Shown one piece after another: positions 35,294 through 43,147 of a DNA stretch of 53,069 nt. The notes beneath the pieces were generated by a model. The model was not told the origin of the DNA. It worked only from the letters and a program-made list of their open reading frames with translations, and did no database searches. The stretch is from Lusitaniella coriacea LEGE 07157 (lineage in GTDB: Bacteria; Cyanobacteriota; Cyanobacteriia; Cyanobacteriales; Spirulinaceae). The DNA is taken from contig NZ_JADEWZ010000038.1 of assembly GCF_015207425.1 (NCBI RefSeq), positions 1 to 53,069 on the forward strand, written 5' to 3'. Positions within the stretch are counted from its first letter, which is position 1, and each line of letters opens with the position of its first letter. Made by a program: the position numbers and the translations under genes.

Positions 35294-35363
35294 ATCCTTC
35301 CTCACTTCAATCTCTCCCCTGTTGTGGGGACTAAAGATGGCATAAGTTATCAAGGAAGGATGC
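35294..35363. repeat. Long-range hairpin before the ABC permease
   Basis: GCATCCTTCCT (35294-35304) and AGGAAGGATGC (35353-35363) are perfect 11-bp arms 48 bases apart. Between them lies a second hairpin CCCC-TGTTGT-GGGG. It sits directly before the ribosome-binding site of the permease gene, so a structured leader is possible. Confidence 0.6.
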
Positions 35364-35388
35364 TCTATATAAAGGAGAAAAATGAAAA

Positions 35389-36174
35389 ATGATCGGGATT
35401 GCTAGGATTTGGACGATTGCGGCGAATGGATTTCGCGAGGTCATTCGCGATCGCGTACTCTATGTTATTGTCTTTTTTGCCATTGTTATGGCAATTGCGC
35501 TGCGCTTGCTGCCGGAAATTTCAGCGACAACTGAAGATAAAATCGTTATTGATGTGGGTTTGGGAGCCATTGGCGCGTTGGGGGCGTTGGTGGCAATTTT
35601 TATCGGAACGGGGCTGATTAATAAGGAAATTGAGAAGCGAACGGTTTTGATTTTGATCCCTAAACCCATGAGTCGCGCGGAGTTGATTATTGGCAAACAT
35701 TTGGGACTGGTGGGCGTTTTGCTCGTTCTGGTGGCAGCGATGAGCGGGATCTATTTCCTCAGTCTGGTTTGGGCAAAGGTGGTATTTCACCCCGGTAGCG
35801 TTCCCAGTATTTTGGTTTCGCTGTTATATCTGTCGATTGAATTGGGGATTTTGGTGGCGGCGGCGCTGGCGTTTGGGGTTTTTACCAGTTCTCTCCTGGC
35901 AACCCTGATGACTTTTGGTATCTATTTGATGGGACATTTTAGCCGCGACTTGGTAGAGTTGGGCAAAATTAGCAAAAATACCAGCATTGAGTGGTTTACC
36001 CAAGGACTTTACCTAATTCTTCCGGATTTGTCTCGATTAAATTTGAGGAATGATGCAGTTTACGGGGTACTTCCTCCCACCAGCCAACTTCTTGGAGATG
36101 CTGTCTACGGAGTCGTCTATATCACTGTATTGCTCGCGATCGCGATTCTCATTTTTTCGCGACGACAATTTTAG
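35389..36174 (+). CDS. ABC-2 type transporter permease (261 aa)
   Basis: An integral membrane protein with about six helices (roughly residues 20-41, 55-78, 105-127, 140-164, 170-190 and 235-256). The N-terminus IWTIAANGFREVIRDRVLYV and the segment INKEIEKRTVLILIPKPMSRAELIIGKHLG are typical of ABC-2 permeases (NatB/CcmB-like plan) that export drugs, lipids or polysaccharides. No ATPase gene is adjacent. Ribosome-binding site AAAGGAG lies 11 bases upstream. It follows the surface-protein array on the same strand but is separated by a hairpin; a functional link is open. Confidence 0.85.
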   Translation: MIGIARIWTIAANGFREVIRDRVLYVIVFFAIVMAIALRLLPEISATTEDKIVIDVGLGAIGALGALVAIFIGTGLINKEIEKRTVLILIPKPMSRAELIIGKHLGLVGVLLVLVAAMSGIYFLSLVWAKVVFHPGSVPSILVSLLYLSIELGILVAAALAFGVFTSSLLATLMTFGIYLMGHFSRDLVELGKISKNTSIEWFTQGLYLILPDLSRLNLRNDAVYGVLPPTSQLLGDAVYGVVYITVLLAIAILIFSRRQF

Positions 36175-36398
36175 CCCATGTCCAACCCTTCAACACTCAT
36201 TATGAGAAACAACCCTTTTTTTCTCCTTGCTAATTGCTAACTTAATAAGTGGATTTAACTAATTCTTCCTTATGATTCCTGTATGCTACTGATAATATAA
36301 CGATCTATAGATACCTTGATATCGATCGAGTTTATTGTTCCCTGGTGCTGATTCCCGTTACCGATCGTTGATTTGTTTGTATTAGGTCTTCCGAGCTG

Positions 36399-38576
36399 AT
36401 GTCACAGCCACAACTTCATTCTTTGCCCCCACTACGCCTGTTGATTGTAGCAGATGGAACAAAGCGTTGTGGGGAAATCACTGAATCTATTGAGAATTTA
36501 TCGAGTGCGCTTTCTTACGATTGCGTAGAAAATATCACTCAATACAAATTTTTTTTAAGTGTTAATGCGTATGACGGAGTTGTTTTTGACGATCCTCTGC
36601 CGCAAGAGCTGAGTTTATTGACTGCATTAGCCGTCCTACAAGAATCCGGACAACAAATTCCCGCGATCGCGATCGCGCCCACCCCAAGCGATCGCGCCGC
36701 GATTGACTACCTTCAAGGACAAAACTTCAGCTATCTGCCCAAAAAAGCACTGCACACTTTGCCCAATCTACTGATGTACAAACTTTCTCAGAGTTTTCCC
36801 CCCATCTCTCAATCCTTCGTACCAACGGAGATAGAATCCCACAGAAACCAGCAAGCCACCCTAAAACACTTCTTGCAAATCGTGGGGGAAACCCAGGAGG
36901 TGAATCGCCTTTTGCAAATTGCAGCAAATCTACTTCAGGAGACTCTCAAGCTCAATGCTTGTACGATCGCGCTGCCCGATGCCGAACGGGAAATGGAAGT
37001 GCGCTACGTCTCCGAAGCAACCCCTCGCCGAGAACGCTTTTTCGAGCAAGAACCTGTCCCCCCTCTCAATCGAGCTTCAATTTTACCGGTTATGCCAGAT
37101 TCTCTCGCTGCCATTGCTGCTGTTGAATCTCGTCAGGATTGCTCCATCGTGACAATTCCCCTGTGGCGCGATCGCGCTCGCCTAGGCTCGATTTGCTTGC
37201 ACGATCGCCCAGAGGAAAGACAGTGGAGTGAGGGAGATGTCAACTTTATCAAGACCATTGCAACCCAGTGCGCGATCGCGATCGAGCGAGATCGGCTCTC
37301 TCAACAACTCCAACAGCAGCAAAAAGGACAGCAGCTATTCACCCAAATTGCTCAAATTCTGAATTCTAGGCGCGATGCCGAAAGTCTATTACAGGAAATT
37401 ATTGGCAGCGTGGGAGAACACTTCGCGGTCGATCGCGTTTTGCTGCTGCGCTTGAGAGACGATTCAATTGGAGTTGCCAAAGAATGGCGCGATCGCGAAA
37501 AAATTCCTTCCCTCCTCAACATTCAACTCCCCATCGCCGAATGGCAAGAACTTTTGACTCCCGATCGCGACTATCCCTTACACCGCTACTTCCACACCGA
37601 CAACTATCCCGAATATTGCGCTCAAAAACAACAAACCCGTAAAATTTCGGAATGGAGTCAAACCCGTTCCCTCTTGAGCATTCCCATTTGCACCGACGAT
37701 CGTTTAGTGGGGGGATTGACCTTACAAACTATCGCGCGATCGCGCACCTTCACCTCCGCCGAGATCGAACTTGCCAGCACCATCGCCAATCAACTCGCGA
37801 TCGCCCTAACCGCCTTACAAAAAGACCGTTCTCTAGAAGAAGAAGTCATCGCGCGAACCCAACACCTCGAAGCCGCTAACCGCGCGAAAAGCGAACTCCT
37901 CTCCACAATGAGTCACGAACTACGCACCCCCCTCACCAGCATTATTGGCTTTGCACGGATGCTTCAAGAGCGAATTTACGGGGAACTCAACGACAAACAA
38001 GGACGCTACGTCAACGCCATCTCCGACTCCGGCGAACACCTCCTCTCTTTGATCAACGATTTACTCGACATCTCCAAAATCGAAGCCAAACGAGAAGAAC
38101 TTTACATCGAAGCCATTTCCATCGAAGACGTTTGCCTCTCCTCCCTTTCCATTCTCCAGGAACGAGCAAAAGAACAAGGACTCGAATTAAAGTGCGAAAT
38201 ACACCCCAATGCAACCGTCTGCTATGCGGATCGGCGGCGTTTAAAACAAATTTTAGTTAACCTCCTTTCCAACGCAATTAAATTTACCGAAGAAGGGTCA
38301 ATTACCCTGCAAGTAGAACCCAATGGAGACTGGTTAAAATTTTCCGCGATCGATACCGGAATTGGCATCAGCGAAGCCGATTTACATAAACTCTTTCAAC
38401 CCTTCCAACAGGTCAAAACTCACCTCCATCGCAAACATAAAGGAACTGGGTTGGGATTAGCGCTCTCTCGGAAGCTGGCACAATTGCACAAAGGGGAACT
38501 CACCGTCACTTCAAAAATCGGGAAAGGAAGTTGTTTCACGCTTCACCTACCAATCGAACCCGATCTTGAGTCTTAG
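36399..38576 (+). CDS. Sensor histidine kinase with two GAF domains (725 aa)
   Basis: Cytoplasmic. Residues 1-130 resemble a degenerate receiver (LRLLIVADGTKRCGEI, VVFDDPLPQEL) without a clear phospho-acceptor set. Two GAF-like domains follow (about 160-300 and 310-470), each with strings such as CTIALPDAEREMEVRY and IPLWRDRARLGSICLHD. HisKA has the H-box TMSHELRTPLTSIIGF with His506. The ATPase part carries the N-box ILVNLLSNAIKFT, G1 DTGIGISEADLHKLFQPF and G2 GTGLGLALSRKL. Complete kinase. The short, partly degenerate kinase at 38645 follows on the same strand. No response regulator is nearby. Light, redox or ligand input via GAF is possible; conserved bilin Cys is not evident. Confidence 0.92.
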   Translation: MSQPQLHSLPPLRLLIVADGTKRCGEITESIENLSSALSYDCVENITQYKFFLSVNAYDGVVFDDPLPQELSLLTALAVLQESGQQIPAIAIAPTPSDRAAIDYLQGQNFSYLPKKALHTLPNLLMYKLSQSFPPISQSFVPTEIESHRNQQATLKHFLQIVGETQEVNRLLQIAANLLQETLKLNACTIALPDAEREMEVRYVSEATPRRERFFEQEPVPPLNRASILPVMPDSLAAIAAVESRQDCSIVTIPLWRDRARLGSICLHDRPEERQWSEGDVNFIKTIATQCAIAIERDRLSQQLQQQQKGQQLFTQIAQILNSRRDAESLLQEIIGSVGEHFAVDRVLLLRLRDDSIGVAKEWRDREKIPSLLNIQLPIAEWQELLTPDRDYPLHRYFHTDNYPEYCAQKQQTRKISEWSQTRSLLSIPICTDDRLVGGLTLQTIARSRTFTSAEIELASTIANQLAIALTALQKDRSLEEEVIARTQHLEAANRAKSELLSTMSHELRTPLTSIIGFARMLQERIYGELNDKQGRYVNAISDSGEHLLSLINDLLDISKIEAKREELYIEAISIEDVCLSSLSILQERAKEQGLELKCEIHPNATVCYADRRRLKQILVNLLSNAIKFTEEGSITLQVEPNGDWLKFSAIDTGIGISEADLHKLFQPFQQVKTHLHRKHKGTGLGLALSRKLAQLHKGELTVTSKIGKGSCFTLHLPIEPDLES

Positions 38577-38644
38577 TGCTGCTCAACTCAGTTCAGGGTT
38601 GCTTTGGGCGTTTAAGATAGAGAGAAGAGGCGCAAAAACAAAAA

Positions 38645-39496
38645 ATGAATGAAATCGAAGCCCTTAGCCGGGAAAATGAAGCCCTAAAAGCAGAACTCAA
38701 ACAAGCTCAACTCACTTGCCAAATGGCAGCACAAATGAGCGACTTTAAAGCCGGTTTTCTAGCGCGAACGTCTCATGAGTTGCGTTCCCCGTTGAATAGT
38801 TTGATTGGTTTGCACCAATTAATTCTTTCTGGATTGTGCGAAAATCCGGAAGAAGAGCGAGAATTTATCGAACAAGCCCATCAATCCTCTCTCAAACTCG
38901 TCAAACTGATTGACGAAATTGTAGATGTATCCAAAACTGCCTATGGAACCAATCACCTCGATATTCGCCCCCTTCAACTGGTTCAAGTTTTCGAGCAACT
39001 CCAGAATAGAACGCACCTGCAAGCGGCGAATCGCGGTTTCCCTTTAACATTCTCCACGCCAAACCCCGATCTCTACGCAATGGCAGACTGGCGGAGATTC
39101 GTGCAACTTCTTTTGAGTTTGATCGATACGTCGATTGCGAAGATGCAAGAGGGCAAAATTACCGTCTCCGCGCAACCCTCTCCCAAGGAGAATAGCCTTT
39201 GGATTTGGATTGACCTGCAAACACCCAGTAATATTTGGAGGGAACCCGCAGATTTGCTGCAAAATTCCCCGGAACCTTTAACGATTGAAACGGCAAAAGC
39301 TAGATTTAACAAAGAGAAGTCGGGTCCTTCTCCAGGGATGAATCTTATCCTCGCTCAAACTTTACTGGAGTTGATGGGAGGCGAATTACAAATTCTCGAA
39401 CTTCCTGAAGCGCAAGAGGAATCTACTACGCGACTCCAATGTTCAATTCCACTGGCTTCTCCGGAGAGCATAGCTCAGGAGTTACAAGACGACTAG
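38645..39496 (+). CDS. Histidine kinase with degenerate ATPase domain (283 aa)
   Basis: A short leading helix (LSRENEALKAELKQAQLT) precedes a good H-box, TSHELRSPLNSLIGL, with His44. The following helix LVKLIDEIVDVSKTAYG is normal. The catalytic domain is eroded: the N-box Asn is replaced within LLLSLIDTSIAKM, the G1 Asp-x-Gly is missing (IDLQTPSN), and the G2 GTGLGL is reduced to PGMNLILAQTLLELMGGEL. It may be a phosphotransfer partner or phosphatase rather than an active kinase. It follows the full kinase by 68 bases. Its end overlaps the convergent GNAT gene by 71 bases. Confidence 0.8.
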   Translation: MNEIEALSRENEALKAELKQAQLTCQMAAQMSDFKAGFLARTSHELRSPLNSLIGLHQLILSGLCENPEEEREFIEQAHQSSLKLVKLIDEIVDVSKTAYGTNHLDIRPLQLVQVFEQLQNRTHLQAANRGFPLTFSTPNPDLYAMADWRRFVQLLLSLIDTSIAKMQEGKITVSAQPSPKENSLWIWIDLQTPSNIWREPADLLQNSPEPLTIETAKARFNKEKSGPSPGMNLILAQTLLELMGGELQILELPEAQEESTTRLQCSIPLASPESIAQELQDD

Positions 39497-39908
39497 CGCT
39501 ATTGTGCAGTACCATCGTCGTGGTTTGATTATCCTCAAAACCGATGCGCTCGTAGAATTTTTGTTGGTGGGTGGTCATTAGGTAAACGCGCTCGACGCGG
39601 TTGACGTGGGGATGGCTGATGATGGTTTCGACCAGTTTGCTGCCTAAACCCGTCCCTTGGTAGTTGGGGTGAACGACGACATCCCAAATTGTTGCGCGAT
39701 AAATTCCATCGGAGGTGGCGCGAGCAAAACCAATTAAGCGTTCTGCGTCCCAAAGGGTAATGACGGGTTCGCTGTTCGCGATCGCGATTTCTAAGTCCTC
39801 AATGGTACGATCTTTTGCCCAGAATGCACCCAGCTTGAAAAGAGAGAGCAATTGGTTGAGATCGACTTTGGATTTATCGGCACAAAACTGGATATGGCGG
39901 CTGTTCAT
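39426..39908 (-). CDS. GNAT N-acetyltransferase, plastid NSI/SNAT-like (160 aa)
   Basis: A GCN5-fold acetyl-CoA transferase. ATG 39908 (MNSRHIQFC) is preferred over TTG 39917. The acetyl-CoA loop is VVVHPNYQGTGLGSKLVE (about 82-99), preceded by FARATSDGIYRATIWDV, which is also the wording of plant chloroplast NSI/SNAT acetyltransferases and their cyanobacterial relatives (from memory). The C-terminal FYERIGFEDNQTTTMVL is normal. The last 24 codons overlap the end of the kinase gene on the other strand. The substrate could be protein Lys/N-termini or small amines. Confidence 0.85.
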   Translation of the reverse strand: MNSRHIQFCADKSKVDLNQLLSLFKLGAFWAKDRTIEDLEIAIANSEPVITLWDAERLIGFARATSDGIYRATIWDVVVHPNYQGTGLGSKLVETIISHPHVNRVERVYLMTTHQQKFYERIGFEDNQTTTMVLHNSASRLVTPELCSPEKPVELNIGVA

Positions 39909-40271
39909 AAGCAGCAATTTTGATTTTTTCTAGGGGATAAAGATTAATATTTTTTGGCATTTAGAGGAAAATAATCGGGTAATTTTTTATGTCCCCAAGG
40001 GTTTTATTTTCCGCGATCGTACAACATTGAATTGTAGCGAGATTGTCAGAATAATCAAGAGTTTGAGTCGCTTTTTTGTCAGAGAATGCCAACAAATAAA
40101 AATATAGCGTTTCTCAGACTCATGAGATACATTCATCTATTCCCTTAAGCTTCGAGTTTTGCACCTTACCAGAGCGAGTATTGTTATAGGTGAACTAAGA
40201 TTCAGTAGCAGTTTCGCGCGTACCTGACGTTTTGGGTCGCTATAATGGGGGGAAATTGTGCGGTTTATGCT
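39909..40271. other. Divergent intergenic region
   Basis: AT-rich, no gene. At about 40106-40130 a short inverted element GTTTCTCA...TGAGATAC occurs; similar wording is, from memory, frequent between cyanobacterial genes. Promoters for both flanking genes should lie here but none is clear. Confidence 0.5.
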
Positions 40272-40556
40272 ATGAACCTCGAACCGGAATTCCAGCGCGC
40301 GCGTCAAGCCTTACTCAGCACGGGCAGACGCGGCTACCAATCCATCATTCAGTTTTCCCAAATCGCTTTATCCCAAGGACAATTGATTGTTAATTGCCTC
40401 ACCGAAGACGACGCAGATGCCTTAATGCAAACTTTTGGAGAAGATTTACATCGCATCGTCCAACAGCAACTTCCCCAGATTGCAACGATAGAAATCCAGG
40501 CAGAGGGCAAGACTATTTATCCGCCACATCCACCCGGATGTCTATTTTGGGCTTGA
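40272..40556 (+). CDS. Small conserved-type protein of unknown function (94 aa)
   Basis: ATG 40272 (MNLEPEFQRARQALLSTGRR) is chosen; the longer frame from 40245 begins without a ribosome-binding site. Soluble, no signal or membrane segment, about 94 residues. The segment LSQGQLIVNCLTEDDADALMQTFGEDLHRIVQQQLP suggests a small alpha/beta domain, and the end YPPHPPGCLFWA is aromatic and Pro-rich. The family and role are not recognised. It is convergent with the peptidoglycan-binding gene. Confidence 0.6.
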   Translation: MNLEPEFQRARQALLSTGRRGYQSIIQFSQIALSQGQLIVNCLTEDDADALMQTFGEDLHRIVQQQLPQIATIEIQAEGKTIYPPHPPGCLFWA

Positions 40557-40585
40557 GTTCAATTCTTCAGGGCAAGCAAGCTACT

Positions 40586-41056
40586 TTAATGATAGGCTTT
40601 GCTCAGGGCGTGCCATGTCCGAGGCCCGACAATTCCATCTGGCACTAAACCGCTATCAGTTTGGAAACTGCGGACGGCAACCTCCGTCAGAGGGCCAAAG
40701 ATTCCGTCAATGATATAGGGGTAGTAACCGTTCAGGTACAGAACATTTTGCAAAGTGCGAACCGCATCCCCACTACTCCCGCGACGCAGTACGGGCATAT
40801 TAACGGGTGCGCCAGTATAGAGTGCTTTCCAGGTCAGGGAACCAACAATACCGTCCTCCTCAAGGAAAACGCGGTGCTGGTAGGCTTTGACCGCATCTTC
40901 AACAATATCGTTAAAGATTCCATCAAAGAGTCCGTAATAGTAACCCCAATGGGCGAGCAAGCGTTGTAGTTCGACCACTTCTGCACCAGAAGATCCGTGC
41001 TTGAGAATCGGTTTCTGGAATAGGGCGGTGGTGGTTGTTTGAGTATTTGCTGTCAT
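40586..41056 (-). CDS. Peptidoglycan-binding-like protein, two PG_binding_1 repeats (156 aa)
   Basis: ATG 41056 has AAAGGA about eight bases upstream. Residues about 20-75 (LKHGSSGAEVVELQRLLAHW, DGIFNDIVEDAVKAYQ) and about 88-145 (LRRGSSGDAVRTLQNVLYLN, DGIFGPLTEVAVRSFQ) are two copies of the PG_binding_1 motif, each with the G-S-x-G...L-Q and DG-x-F signatures. No signal peptide is visible before the first repeat, so export is uncertain. No catalytic domain. Binding to cell-wall or other glycans is the family role. Confidence 0.88.
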   Translation of the reverse strand: MTANTQTTTTALFQKPILKHGSSGAEVVELQRLLAHWGYYYGLFDGIFNDIVEDAVKAYQHRVFLEEDGIVGSLTWKALYTGAPVNMPVLRRGSSGDAVRTLQNVLYLNGYYPYIIDGIFGPLTEVAVRSFQTDSGLVPDGIVGPRTWHALSKAYH

Positions 41057-41297
41057 GATTGAAAATCCTTTCAATTGATTGTGGGACGTGTGTTGTGTGT
41101 GTGTCTATAGTTATAAGTTAGGCGCGATCGCGCTCGGAAACAGCACCCCACTAGAGTGATTTTTTTTGTAATTTTTGTGTTACAACTGCAAATAAACTGC
41201 GAGTACGGAAAGCCCTACCACAGAGGGAAGATGGAGCCAGAGGATTGTGTCAAAATAAATGGTGGAATATCTAAGTTAAGTGCGGAGAATGCCCCGA

Positions 41298-41693
41298 ATG
41301 GTTGAGAAAGTGCAAAAAACCGAGCAAGAGTGGAAAGAACAGCTCACGCCAGAACAATTTAAGGTTGCGCGCAAACATGGAACCGAACGCGCGTTTACCG
41401 GAAAATATCACGACAATAAGGAAAAGGGGATCTATCAATGCGTTTGTTGCGGAACCGAACTGTTTAGTTCGGAAACGAAATTCGATTCCGGTACGGGTTG
41501 GCCGAGTTTTTGGGAACCCGTCAGCGAAGAAAATGTGGAGTATAAAACCGATCGCAGTTTGTTCATGACGCGCACCGAAGTACTGTGTGCTGCCTGTGAG
41601 GCTCATTTGGGTCACGTTTTTGCTGATGGCCCTAAACCCACTGGAAAGCGCTATTGCATGAATTCCGCCGCCCTCGACTTCCAGAAGCAATGA
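41298..41693 (+). CDS. msrB: Peptide-methionine (R)-S-oxide reductase (131 aa)
   Basis: It reduces R-methionine sulfoxide in proteins using thioredoxin. Catalytic Cys120 is in [12 protein letters not shown]. Zinc ligands are Cys48/Cys51 (CVCC) and Cys97/Cys100 (CAAC). [12 protein letters not shown] and [10 protein letters not shown] are family hallmarks. ATG 41298 has GCGGAG ten bases upstream; ATG 41289 is too close to it. The stop overlaps the start of rsmH by four bases (ATGA), so both are translated together. Confidence 0.95.
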   Translation: MVEKVQKTEQEWKEQLTPEQFKVARKHGTERAFTGKYHDNKEKGIYQCVCCGTELFSSETKFDSGTGWPSFWEPVSEENVEYKTDRSLFMTRTEVLCAACEAHLGHVFADGPKPTGKRYCMNSAALDFQKQ

Positions 41694-42559
41694 GCGAGTT
41701 CGTTCATCTCCCCGTCTTGAGTCGCGAAGTTGTCGAAGGGTTAAAGATTCAATCGGGGGGACATTATTTAGATGCCACGGTGGGTGGGGGAGGTCATAGT
41801 CGCTTGATTCTAGCTGCCGCCCCTGATGCACGGATTACCGCGATCGATCGCGACGAGAGCGCGATCGCGGCATCCCGTTCCCTTCTTGGATCGGAAGTTG
41901 AGTTTTGGCAAGGTAACTTTGCCGACTATAACCCCCAAAACCAACAATTTGATGGAATTATTGCGGATCTCGGCGTAAGTTCTCCCCAACTCGATCGCGC
42001 CGAACGGGGATTTAGTTTTCAACAAGAAGCCGACCTCGATATGCGCATGGATCGCAGCCAAACCCTCACCGCAGGCGAAATCGTGAATCGCTGGGACGAA
42101 CGCAAACTTGCCGACCTCTTTTATACCTACGGCGAAGAACGCTACTCCCGACGGATTGCCCGACGCATCGTCGAACAGCGTCCCTGGCAAACCACCACTC
42201 AACTCGCGGGCGCGATCGCGTCCTCCGTCCCTCGCAAATATCGCTACGGCAGAATACACCCCGCAACCCGCACCTTTCAAGCCCTACGCATCGCTGTCAA
42301 CGCCGAACTCGAATCCCTCGAACGTTTCCTCGATCGCGCGCCAACATGGTTGAAACCGGGCGGTATCCTGGGAATCATTAGCTTTCACAGCCTCGAAGAT
42401 CGAATTGCCAAGCATCGATTGCGGGAATCGCCCCTTCTGAAAGTTCTAACCAAAAAACCCATCACCGCGCAACCGGAAGAAACTCAGCAAAATCCCCGTT
42501 CTCGATCTGCAAAACTCCGCTTTGCCCAGAAAATTGACTCTCCTCATCCCGAAGATTAG
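41690..42559 (+). CDS. rsmH: 16S rRNA (cytosine1402-N4)-methyltransferase (289 aa)
   Basis: A SAM-dependent methyltransferase that modifies the 30S decoding centre. Seen: [13 protein letters not shown] at the start, the SAM motif [64 protein letters not shown] and [15 protein letters not shown], all diagnostic of RsmH/MraW. The start at 41690 overlaps the msrB stop; the longer frame at 41654 lies inside msrB. In many bacteria rsmH opens the division cluster; here it does not. Confidence 0.95.
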   Translation: MSEFVHLPVLSREVVEGLKIQSGGHYLDATVGGGGHSRLILAAAPDARITAIDRDESAIAASRSLLGSEVEFWQGNFADYNPQNQQFDGIIADLGVSSPQLDRAERGFSFQQEADLDMRMDRSQTLTAGEIVNRWDERKLADLFYTYGEERYSRRIARRIVEQRPWQTTTQLAGAIASSVPRKYRYGRIHPATRTFQALRIAVNAELESLERFLDRAPTWLKPGGILGIISFHSLEDRIAKHRLRESPLLKVLTKKPITAQPEETQQNPRSRSAKLRFAQKIDSPHPED

Positions 42560-42567
42560 ACTTCGAC

Positions 42568-42795
42568 TCAGCGCCTAATTCCGCGCAAAAACCAGCCAAA
42601 AATATTAATATCTCCTCGCATTGACCTTAACTCCTGCTGGTGGCGTTTTGCCGTCTCATAATACCACTGGCAATAGGCTTGATGCCTTTGACGCTCCTCG
42701 ACCTCCTGGCGAAACTCATACGCTAGCTGATGCACCTCAAAAACTGAAGCGGAGGGAGGAGGGTCGGGAATAATAAACTGAAAATTTCCAGACAT
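42568..42795 (-). CDS. Small helical protein, unknown (75 aa)
   Basis: Starting at ATG 42795 the protein begins MSGNFQFIIPDPPPSASVF and continues with a charged helix (EVHQLAYEFRQEVEERQRHQ) and ends INIFGWFLRGIRR. A longer version from 42837 would add a hydrophobic N-terminus (VSLLLLVFVPGV) with AGGA about 12 bases upstream, so the start is uncertain. The compact MSGNFQF form looks like a conserved cyanobacterial small protein (from memory). The function is unknown. Confidence 0.55.
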   Translation of the reverse strand: MSGNFQFIIPDPPPSASVFEVHQLAYEFRQEVEERQRHQAYCQWYYETAKRHQQELRSMRGDINIFGWFLRGIRR

Positions 42796-42909
42796 AGGAA
42801 CCCCAGGCACGAAGACCAATAAGAGCAAACTTACCATTTTTATTGTAATTCCTGTTATCTGTGGCGCTGCTATTGGGAAAACTAACAATAGAAATCAAAA
42901 ATTTACGCT

Positions 42910-43099
42910 TAATGTGTATTAAAAGCTTCGAGCCTGTTATTTTTTATCACTGTTCTCTGTCTTGCCGAGCGTTCCCAAGTCCGCGTCATTTGAGGTCTCC
43001 TCAAATGCTTGTGCCGGACGTTTGCGCCTTGTCGGCGACGCGGGGTCTCGGCGCTATTCTCTCGTCCCAGTAAGAGTTTTAGGCAATTCACATCAAACG
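42910..43099 (-). repeat. Nested-hairpin MITE-like element, copy A (190 bp)
   Basis: The centre is a hairpin CATTTGAG-GTCTC-CTCAAATG (42988-43008), enclosed by GTCCG/CGGAC. The outer ends TAATGTGTATT and CACATCAAACG match copy B (51227-51443) in opposite orientation. The stretch CCAAGTCCG(C/T)GTCAT(T/C)TGA is shared. It lies directly upstream of the giant kinase gene and carries no open frame. Confidence 0.65.
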
Positions 43100-43147
43100 T
43101 AATTTAGAACTTGTCCGCTTGTTCTCACCCTTTGAATCTCAATAAAA

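Noticed and set aside
35382-35405. Seven-codon frame ATGAAAAATGATCGGGATTG before the ABC permease
   Set aside because: It overlaps the permease start and could be a leader peptide, but nothing beyond its ribosome-binding site supports it.
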